The notes under the pieces are model-generated. The model was not told the origin of the DNA. It worked only from the letters and a program-made list of their open reading frames with translations, and searched no databases. Below, in pieces: positions 1 through 5,390 of a DNA stretch of 5,390 bases; positions within the stretch are counted from its first letter, which is position 1; each line of letters begins with the position of its first letter. A program made the translations under genes and the position numbers. This stretch comes from DASYRX01 sp036003845 (GTDB lineage: Bacteria; Gemmatimonadota; Gemmatimonadetes; Gemmatimonadales; Gemmatimonadaceae). Location: positions 1-5,390 of the forward strand of contig DASYRX010000048.1 of the NCBI GenBank assembly GCA_036003845.1. The letters are read 5' to 3'.

Positions 1-441
1 AGCTCAGCCTACCTAGCCTGGCGTTCATGTCATACCTCACTCGGTAATCGGGAACTGAGAGCCCGCAGCGCAGCTACGGGCGTCGCTGCAAGACGCCATT
101 ATTGCGCCCGCGTGCCTCGAGGACAACAGGCGGAATCTTCCCGCGGTTATCGTGCTGTGCCGCTTACGGTTGAATCCGTTACGCCGGTGACCGGCGCGCG
201 CCGGACACCGTTGCACGCAAGCGACAGGTGAATTACGAGCTCGTCAATTGCACCATCGGCGTCCCACGCGAGCGACGAGCACGAGTGCACTGAACGGCTC
301 GTTAGGTTCGCCGGCAGCGTACAATCGTGCACACTCGCCCTTGGTTACCGCGTTATAGCGCACGGCAGTGCGTCGCAGTCACACTCGTGCCCGGCAGGCA
401 CGCTTGCGCGTTGTGCAGTTGGCGAATGAATCTCGATGCAA

Positions 442-469
442 TTGACACCTAATTCGTCGACGATAGCTT
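442..469 (+). promoter_or_regulatory. Possible sigma70-type promoter for the plus-strand gene pair
   Basis: A perfect TTGACA lies at 442-447. With a 16-base spacer the -10 candidate is TAGCTT (464-469), which matches only three of six consensus positions. Transcription would start near 476 and leave a leader of about 40 bases before the GTG at 516. The exact -35 and sensible position support it; the poor -10 and the unknown host sigma factor preferences keep it tentative. Confidence 0.3.
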
Positions 470-505
470 CGGCCCTGCGCGGCGGGTTGCTGTTCTTCGA
501 CGAGT

Positions 506-511
506 GGAGGG
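506..511 (+). promoter_or_regulatory. Shine-Dalgarno site deciding the GTG start at 516
   Basis: GGAGGG at 506-511 lies immediately upstream of a GTG at 516-518, with five bases between GGAGG and the start codon. This favours 516 over the GTG at 504, which is in the same frame but overlaps the site. It also favours 516 over the ATG at 561, which has no such site and would cut off the family-like N-terminal segment containing His7. Confidence 0.6.
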
Positions 512-515
512 TGCG

Positions 516-2350
516 GTGCCGGGTCCAGCGAGCCATCTCACGATCATCGAACGTCAGACGATGCGCCTAACGAGCAGCGTATCGGCGCAACACCCCGTCA
601 GGCGTGCGCTGACGACGGCCCCCAATCACTCGGCGTTAGGCAGCATCGGGCCTGACATGATCTTTTGGGCCGATTGGAGTGAGTTCACGCCGGTCGTCAA
701 TGCCATCTTTGACATCTATCACACACTCGACGAGATCTATGACAAGCTGATGGAGCTGTGGGGGCCCATTCAAAAGGCGATCGACAAAGTGGAGTCGGCG
801 CTTACAGGTGGACTGAGCGACTCGATCAACGAGACGGTTGCACTCGTGAGCGCCACCATCAACACCGCCATCCTCAACTTCATCACCAACCAGTTCGACA
901 TTCTCAGTCTCCGCGCCCGGAGATGCAAAAGACCGGACATCTAAACTCCGAGGTGAACTGGAACTGGCTTGACTATCTGCATCATCGCCGGACCGGTGTG
1001 ATGACAAAGGCACTCATCGGGCGCGCACACGCGACGGGCTCGGACGACCTGCTCGGCTACGCATACGGTTGGCTGTCGCACATAACGGCCGACGTGGTTG
1101 GACATCCGTATGTAAACGTCGCAGTCGGGGGCCCTTATCGCTCGCATTGGCAGCGTCATTTCGTGCAGGAAAAGTTCATGGATACGTGGGTCTGGGGGTT
1201 CTACCACACACCCGGCGTCGGCATTCCTGCTGGTCTGCCGCTCACGGGTCTCCCCTGGGACTACGCCTCGTTCACGAACGTCAACAGCTCCTCACTCCAC
1301 ACGCGTATTGACCTAGGAAGCGACCTGCCTAACGACTTGAGCAACTTGATCGTGAAGGCACTGGAAGACACGTACCTCAAAGTACCGCACCCGAACGTAA
1401 AAGGGACGATATCCTTCCTAGGGCCCGACGAAATAAATCGCGCGTACCAGATGCTCTACACCGCGTTCGAGATGATCACCGGGAAGGACCGATACATTCC
1501 GCGTCCGAAAGCGCCGAGCGTATTCAACGACGACGCGCCGCCCACATTCCCGCTTCCGGGCGGTGGGTCAGGGGGAAGTGGCGGAAGTGGCGGAGGCTCC
1601 TTTTCCCTCAGCAAGCTGCTCGAAGCGATCTGGGATTATGTCCGCGACATGCTGGAATACGCGGCTGAACTCGCTCTCTGGCTCGTTTCGCAGGTTACGA
1701 CGCCGCTCACGTACCCAGTTCGTTATGCGCTGTATCTCTTGCAGCTGGCGCTGTATGAGGCGTACCGCCACTTCCGCTGGGGGCTCGCAATCTCGGGTTG
1801 GATCTTTCCGGAGCCCGACGAACTCGCCAACGCGATGGCACAGCAGTTTATCAACCCGTCAGCGTCAAAGTTCGACGACGTCCTGACGCGCCCACTGCAG
1901 GAGAATCCGCCGGAACAGGACAAGTGCGCATTCTTCCCTAACTCGCCGCTCGAACCTAACGCGTGGGCGGCCGGGCCGTATTGCCGGCATCCGATGAATT
2001 ATCCGTATTGGTTCATCGAACTCGAACCTACGGACCTTCAGTTCGAGCAGGGAGCCACTAACGCTGCCACGCCAAACGGAACAAAAGACTTCGTGAATTC
2101 GCGGCTGCGCTCGATTGGAACACGCGCCTATACGGGCAGCCTGGGCAATGCAATCGATTTTTATATGCGACGCGCTGCAGAGATTGATGCAGACGGCGGC
2201 GATTCAGGAAAGCTCGTGTTACCGGACTGGAATCTTGACGGAGACCGTGGATACGCGGCCAAGTGCTGGAAGCTGACGGTGCCTCCCTCCACGCCGCCTA
2301 ACGACTTAGTGCCGCCGAATCCATCCGGCGTAGAGCTGACCCACCTATAG
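516..2350 (+). CDS. Zinc-dependent phospholipase C family protein, frame interrupted
   Basis: Probable metal-dependent phospholipase C/D-like protein (Zn_dep_PLPC family). Activity is inferred from motifs only. The N-terminal piece reads MPGPASHLTIIERQ, then an LGSIGPD motif at residues 41-47. After a helical insertion comes a His/Asp-rich core: DYLHH (152-156), HxxxDxxxH (188-196) and HWQRH with E218 and D222. These residues are typical of metal binding in the family. A Gly/Ser linker (348-361) leads to a C-terminal part of about 250 residues, starting with amphipathic helices, that I do not recognise. The first half lies in the frame 516-944 and the rest in another frame to 2350. The two halves complement each other, so I annotate one gene of about 610 residues carrying a -1 shift near 905-925. 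No signal peptide or transmembrane anchor is evident. It could be a pseudogene, a sequencing error, or two overlapping pieces with the second starting at ATG 923. The next gene starts 34 bases downstream. Confidence 0.72.
903..944 (+). other. Apparent -1 frameshift site within the phospholipase gene
   Basis: The frame starting at 516 reads natural helical sequence to FDILS (894-908), then becomes Arg/Cys-rich and stops at TAA 942-944. From about 908-923 the frame one base earlier continues with a natural sequence, MQKTGHLNSEVNWNW, through to 2350. Upstream of this point that second frame is Arg/His/Gln-rich, as expected of a shadow. A single missing base around 905-925 would explain this. The only short homopolymer nearby is AAAA at 927-930, and it does not form a standard X XXY YYZ slippery heptamer in the zero frame. 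I therefore prefer a mutation or sequence error over programmed frameshifting. Confidence 0.7.
1559..1600 (+). repeat. Coding repeat for a Gly/Ser linker
   Basis: This stretch encodes GGGSGGSGGSGGGS, residues 348-361 of the frame-corrected phospholipase-like protein. It is built from imperfect repeats of a GGxGGAAGT-like unit. It follows a Pro-rich segment and separates the metal-binding lipase-like domain from the helical C-terminal region. The sequence indicates a flexible interdomain tether, so the two parts probably fold independently. Confidence 0.85.
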
Positions 2351-2371
2351 AAAGCGTCACTGAGAGTATAC

Positions 2372-2375
2372 GGAG
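2372..2375 (+). promoter_or_regulatory. Ribosome binding site of the CARDB-like gene
   Basis: GGAG at 2372-2375 is nine bases upstream of the ATG at 2385. It lies inside the 34-base gap after the phospholipase stop codon. This supports the chosen start and independent initiation within a two-gene transcript. Confidence 0.5.
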
Positions 2376-2384
2376 CCCAGCGAC

Positions 2385-3668
2385 ATGGCCGCACGACGTA
2401 AGCGTCGAGTGAATGATGAGGAGGCAGTACGCCCGTTAGTGGTTCGTCACGCATTGCCGTCGGGTGGACGTCTCCTAACGGGAGGGCTGCTTACCCACTT
2501 CGCCGGCAATCCCGAGCGCGGTGAACGCACGCCAGACGACCGTCGAAATCCTAACTTCGGTCCTGACGGTAAACGCAACAACGACGACGAGCGCAAACCG
2601 CGGTACAAAACTGAACTTTTGATCCGAACGTTTTTCGGCGACGTCGGCGCGCGTCCTACGACTGACCCGAATCTTGTCTTTTGGGAGAGCCCAGACATTT
2701 GGATCGATGGACCGAGCGGCGATCCCGATCAAGCGACTCCTGGCGTGCTAAATACGGTGAACGTCCACGTATGGAACGTGGGGCTCGCCGATTGTTGGGC
2801 CGCGCATATCGATCTCTATTGGTGCGATCCGTCAGTCGGTATTTCACCGGCGCTTGCGCACCCGATCGGTTCGACCGTGATCAACCTGATGGGTGGCGCC
2901 CACGCCGTAGTTCCGTTCCCTTGGGTGCCATCAAGCGCCAACGGCGGTCATGAGTGTCTCGTGGCTCAGGTATACGATCCTGTGTCTGATCCCATTGTTG
3001 CACCGTTCAGCCCAACTCTCGACCGTCATGTTGGACAGCGCAATATCAGTGTTGTCGAAGCTGCTCCGGGGAGGACATTCCAGTTCGACTTCGAGGTGAG
3101 CAACCTAACGATGGCGGCGGTGAGCCCAACGTTGTCTGTCCAGCTACTGACGGGCGCGTCGCGCAATCGCTTCCTGCAGACGATAGGTGCCCCGAAATGG
3201 CGCTCGTTAGGGCAATTGGGTCCAGCGACGCTGGTATCTCTTGGTCGTAGAGAAATCCCGGCAGGTGAGCGAATTCTTGAGCGCGCCACAGGCGCTGTGC
3301 GCGAGCGACTAGACGGCGAACCAAACCGCACGACACTACGACGCGTCGCCGGCGGGCTACGTGCCCTCACGGCGCCGCGGGGCCGCGCGCAACGACGCGC
3401 TCCATTCGCGATGGCGAGTTGGGAGTTGCGCTCGCGACCTGACGCTTACGCTGATGACATCGGCGCCGCTGAGCGTTCGAGCCGCGCGCGTGGCTTCGCG
3501 GGCGGCGTTGTCGCTACGCCTCCACTATCGGTCGTGCACGTCGCAGTGAGAGGAAGAGCAGCAAAGACCGCGAAAACCGACGGCCGGGACGTTTATCGCG
3601 TCGTCGAGCGGATAAACGGACGAGTGACGGGCGGTGTGACAGTCATCATCAAGGCGCCGAAACGCTGA
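2385..3668 (+). CDS. Hypothetical protein with CARDB/Ig-like beta-sandwich region
   Basis: A 427-residue protein of unknown function. The N-terminus is short and basic (MAARRKRR), followed by a charged, probably disordered stretch to about residue 75; no signal peptide is seen. Residues about 103-205 begin SPDIWIDGPSG and continue with NTVNVHVWNVG, a Cys/Trp-containing strand segment and a GHECLVAQV element near residues 188-196. This layout resembles CARDB-type adhesive beta-sandwich domains. RNISVVEAAPGRTFQFDFEV then opens what looks like a second beta region. Residues about 300-370 are Arg/Ala-rich and low in predicted structure. A final beta-rich segment ends IIKAPKR. The gene is 34 bases downstream of the phospholipase-like gene on the same strand, so co-transcription is likely, and it may be a binding or carrier partner of that enzyme. 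The domain name rests on pattern resemblance; the partner role is inference. Confidence 0.75.
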   Translation: MAARRKRRVNDEEAVRPLVVRHALPSGGRLLTGGLLTHFAGNPERGERTPDDRRNPNFGPDGKRNNDDERKPRYKTELLIRTFFGDVGARPTTDPNLVFWESPDIWIDGPSGDPDQATPGVLNTVNVHVWNVGLADCWAAHIDLYWCDPSVGISPALAHPIGSTVINLMGGAHAVVPFPWVPSSANGGHECLVAQVYDPVSDPIVAPFSPTLDRHVGQRNISVVEAAPGRTFQFDFEVSNLTMAAVSPTLSVQLLTGASRNRFLQTIGAPKWRSLGQLGPATLVSLGRREIPAGERILERATGAVRERLDGEPNRTTLRRVAGGLRALTAPRGRAQRRAPFAMASWELRSRPDAYADDIGAAERSSRARGFAGGVVATPPLSVVHVAVRGRAAKTAKTDGRDVYRVVERINGRVTGGVTVIIKAPKR

Positions 3669-3676
3669 GGCTGCAA

Positions 3677-3699
3677 CGTTAGGCGCTGTGCGCCTAACG
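3677..3699. terminator. Perfect 10-bp hairpin at the convergent gene junction
   Basis: CGTTAGGCGC (3677-3686), loop TGT (3687-3689), GCGCCTAACG (3690-3699). It sits nine bases after the stop of the CARDB-like gene and overlaps the TAG stop (3694-3696) of the opposing cytochrome gene. Its position suggests a shared bidirectional terminator. No U-tract follows on either strand (CAACC on plus, TTGCAG on minus), so it is not a canonical intrinsic terminator. The two arms are two inverted copies of the heptamer that is repeated throughout the window. Confidence 0.6.
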
Positions 3700-4977
3700 C
3701 AACCGGGCCAGTAACTGGTCTTGGAGCGATGTCAAGCGATCGAGCTGTGCCTGATCCACGCGATCCTGCAGCACGTTATCCTGGGCAAACTTGAGGAATG
3801 TCTTCGCCTGCTCGCGAGCGGCAGAATCGAGCGGCGTGCGCGCCGTCAACCAATCGAGAAGAAATTCATATGCGAATTCCGCGACATTGGCCTTCTGCCC
3901 GAACGGCGCTCGGTTGACGGCGAGCGCTGCATCCCAGAAGCGTTGAGCCGCAAGCCCGCTGTGAACATCGTTCTCATCGACCATTCGTCGAAGCGCCGTA
4001 AACGTCGCCAGCCACTCGAATCTGTCGGACTGAAGAAACTGCCCGAGATACCCGTTGTCTTCCTTGAAGCGCGTCGGCGCGAACGAGTAGGCGAGATAGA
4101 GCCAGCCCCACGCGATTGAGTATGGATGCGTGCGTTCTCGCTGATAGACTGTGACGGCCGCCTCGCCTGTGCTCCAAAACAGATCGACGACTTCGATCGG
4201 CATGGCACCAGCACCAGGTCGGAGGAAGTGTTGCGCGGCGAGCGCAGACATCCAGCGTCGCGCCTCGAAACACTGACGCGGTTGTGTGTGGTTCCCCGCT
4301 TCGCCATAGCAGAGCGACTCGTTGGCACCATTCGTCACCTGAACAAATGTGGCGATCGCTGCCAGCAGATTGGCTGTCGTCGGTGCCGCGTAATACGCAT
4401 CGATTGCGGAACGTAGCACACCATTCTGTGCGCCTAACAACTGCTCGCTGAGCGGCGTTTCCGGCAGCCAGTCACTCTCATCGGCCTCGGATGACCACCG
4501 CGGCAGAGCAATAGGGACGTTGAGCCTGCGCGGATCGATCGCGCGAAGCGCCGCCGGCGTTAGGTCGGCCGGCCATCCAGAGGTTCCGAACAGGGACTGC
4601 CAGAACTCGGCGTCGCTTGCCAGCACCCGTGCACCGGGTTGGAATGGACGGGCATCGCGGCCGACTGCTTGAATGCCGAGGGACCGAACGTAGGCCGCGA
4701 TATCCTCGGCTGTTTGGCGACTCACATGTGCGAGCGCGCGACGTACGATGTCGCTGGCCGCAAATCCGAAGTGCGCGATGTCAAACGCATCGCGCGTCGT
4801 GTGGCAACCGGAGCAGCTCAGCGCGAAGGCGGCGCGTCCACGCGCCGCATCGCCGACGATTTGAGGTGTCGCTGTGGGCGGCTCTTCGGACGCTCCGCAG
4901 CCGCAGCAAAGCATAAGTATGCCGAGGACTGCGATGTGTCCTGACTTTAGATGGATCCGGTCAACGGTCGCTGCCAT
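3694..4977 (-). CDS. Mono-heme c-type cytochrome, probable lipoprotein
   Basis: A 427-residue exported electron-transfer protein if started at ATG 4977. An in-frame upstream start at 5046 would add 23 residues of poor signal-peptide character. The chosen start gives a positively charged n-region (RIHLKSGH), a hydrophobic core (IAVLGILML) and a Cys cluster CCGC at 24-27. This suggests lipid attachment, although the lipobox is not canonical. A Pro/Thr linker precedes a small cytochrome c domain (about 42-101) with heme motif CSGCH at 55-59 and a final helix AEDIAAYVRSL. No Met follows the heme motif within this domain. His69 or His84 would have to be the sixth ligand, or the site is open. The remaining roughly 325 residues are Trp/Leu/Ala-rich and mostly helical, and I do not recognise them. 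The gene lies downstream of the GH30 gene, same strand, and its stop codon is inside the junction hairpin. I see no strong ribosome binding site at either candidate start. Confidence 0.82.
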   Translation of the reverse strand: MAATVDRIHLKSGHIAVLGILMLCCGCGASEEPPTATPQIVGDAARGRAAFALSCSGCHTTRDAFDIAHFGFAASDIVRRALAHVSRQTAEDIAAYVRSLGIQAVGRDARPFQPGARVLASDAEFWQSLFGTSGWPADLTPAALRAIDPRRLNVPIALPRWSSEADESDWLPETPLSEQLLGAQNGVLRSAIDAYYAAPTTANLLAAIATFVQVTNGANESLCYGEAGNHTQPRQCFEARRWMSALAAQHFLRPGAGAMPIEVVDLFWSTGEAAVTVYQRERTHPYSIAWGWLYLAYSFAPTRFKEDNGYLGQFLQSDRFEWLATFTALRRMVDENDVHSGLAAQRFWDAALAVNRAPFGQKANVAEFAYEFLLDWLTARTPLDSAAREQAKTFLKFAQDNVLQDRVDQAQLDRLTSLQDQLLARLR

Positions 4978-5103
4978 GCTGTTCGCCGATCGGGATGTGG
5001 CTGAAACAGAACCCCTGCTCGACTCGCCGTGAATCGCGTCCACCATTCTTTGACATTCGATCCCGCTGGACTGCTGTGCGGAGAGGACGCCGGACAGGGT
5101 AGC

Positions 5104-5390
5104 TCAGGACCAGCGGAAGGTCGCGACGGCACCTGCTGGCAGCGTATAGCTGAACGCGCGCCTCGCGACGCGCACGGCGAACGCTTTCTCCTGGGCATTT
5201 GTGTTCACAACGATGAGCGCAATTGAACCGTCGTCGGCGTTCTGAAATGCGACACTTTCGATCCCCTCGAGGCCTGACGAGGACCAGATGCGCTGTGCAC
5301 CGGGACGCACGAAGCGACTGGCGTGCGCGAAGGCGTAGTACTCCTCGTTCCTAACGATGGAGCCGTCCGTCGAGTTGATCGTGACGACGC
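5104..5390 (-). CDS. Glycoside hydrolase family 30 (glucosylceramidase-like), C-terminal part
   Basis: Only the last 94 residues are in the window; the frame is open at the right edge. The visible piece matches the C-terminal beta-sandwich of GH30 enzymes. It has an EEYYAFAHASRFVRPGAQRI segment, then VAFQNADDGSIALIVVNTN, and ends SYTLPAGAVATFRWS. GH30 members are retaining beta-glycosidases (glucosylceramidase, beta-glucosidase, xylanase types) with a TIM barrel fused to this side domain. The catalytic barrel lies outside the window, so the substrate cannot be inferred. The stop TGA is at 5104-5106. The cytochrome gene follows on the same strand after 126 bases (57 if its longer start is used), so co-transcription is possible but not shown. 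One copy of the iterated heptamer (5350-5356) falls on Val-Arg codons GTT AGG. Confidence 0.85.
   Translation of the reverse strand, partial: VVTINSTDGSIVRNEEYYAFAHASRFVRPGAQRIWSSSGLEGIESVAFQNADDGSIALIVVNTNAQEKAFAVRVARRAFSYTLPAGAVATFRWS

Larger units (their letters stand above)
1..515. other. Non-coding upstream region, no gene recognised
   Basis: No reading frame here has a plausible protein composition together with a ribosome binding site. Frame 1 is open from the window edge to a TGA at 229-231, but the translation is Arg/Ala/Ser-rich and resembles nothing I know. Two weak hairpins are visible. GGCGTC (79-84) pairs with GACGCC (92-97) and is followed by ATTATT, which might be a remnant terminator for something ending left of the window. 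CGTGCC (386-391) pairs with GGCACG (397-402). One copy of the iterated CGTTAGG motif lies at 300-306. The right end carries a possible promoter and the ribosome binding site of the phospholipase-like gene. Confidence 0.5.
300..5356. repeat. Dispersed iterated heptamer CCTAACG / CGTTAGG, 13 copies
   Basis: Exact CCTAACG copies start at 566, 1328, 1955, 2297, 2474, 3104, 3693 and 5350. Exact complements CGTTAGG start at 300, 634, 3205, 3677 and 4558. Three further sites share only CCTAAC (about 1937, 2550 and 4433). From base composition I estimate about 0.7 exact copies expected in this length. The copies are dispersed, mostly inside genes, on both strands, and their flanks are not obviously conserved. 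This is a word-level repeat and not a mobile element. Its function is unknown. Confidence 0.8.

Noticed and set aside
1..231. Open frame running from the left edge to a TGA at 229-231 as the tail of an upstream gene
   Set aside because: The translation is Arg/Ala/Ser-rich with no recognisable motif and looks like chance openness in GC-rich DNA.
147..536. Short minus-strand open frames upstream of the phospholipase-like gene
   Set aside because: Composition resembles random translation, no ribosome binding site is evident, and one overlaps the start region of a better-supported gene.
919..944. Programmed -1 frameshifting or a separate gene starting at ATG 923
   Set aside because: No slippery heptamer in the zero frame, and the GGAG at 919-922 directly abuts the ATG, too close for a normal ribosome binding site. 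A mutation or sequence error fits better, though this is not excluded.
3721..4416. Plus-strand open frames opposite the cytochrome gene
   Set aside because: They are antisense shadows of a gene with a clear heme motif and signal sequence; their translations are Arg-rich and without domains.
4432..4564. Second attC-like pair (GCCTAAC at 4432-4438 and GTTAGGT at 4559-4565)
   Set aside because: About 130 bases apart inside a well-supported coding sequence with no obvious pairing between the arms beyond the motif; most likely a by-product of motif abundance.
5050..5078. TTGACA at 5050-5055 as a plus-strand promoter
   Set aside because: No acceptable -10 element follows at 16-18 bases and no plus-strand gene lies downstream.

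Overview
The window is moderately GC-rich bacterial DNA (an estimated high-50s percent GC) that looks chromosomal. It holds two convergent gene pairs. The gene content (a GH30-type glycosidase, a lipoprotein-like c-type cytochrome, a large zinc-dependent phospholipase C-like protein) would suit a soil or environmental heterotroph such as an acidobacterium, gemmatimonad or myxobacterium-like lineage. That placement is inference; nothing in the window fixes the taxon. I see no rRNA, tRNA, CRISPR array, transposase or integrase.

Layout. Positions 1-515 contain no convincing gene, only a possible promoter and weak hairpins. On the plus strand, 516-2350 encodes a phospholipase C/D-family (Zn_dep_PLPC) protein interrupted by an apparent -1 frameshift near 905-925. 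It is followed 34 bases later by 2385-3668, a protein with a CARDB/Ig-like beta-sandwich region; the two probably form an operon. On the minus strand, the C-terminal end of a GH30 glycoside hydrolase enters from the right edge (5390 to 5104). It is followed by a single-heme cytochrome c lipoprotein-like gene (about 4977 to 3694). The two pairs converge at 3669-3693, where a perfect 10-bp inverted repeat with a 3-nt loop overlaps the stop codon of the cytochrome gene.

The most unusual signal is not a gene. The heptamer CCTAACG (or its complement CGTTAGG) occurs 13 times in 5.4 kb, against roughly 0.7 expected from base composition. It lies on both strands, in several reading frames, and often on rare Leu or Arg codons (CTA, TTA, AGG). 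Two copies in inverted orientation form the hairpin at the convergent junction. This resembles how DNA-uptake sequences or other highly iterated oligomers behave in some genomes. The motif also matches the core-box consensus of integron attC sites, and one pair of copies is spaced like an attC.

The plus-strand pair may act together, with a Zn-dependent lipase-like enzyme and a beta-sandwich partner, neither showing a classical signal peptide. The minus-strand pair links glycan hydrolysis with a c-type cytochrome. Both functional links are inference from adjacency.
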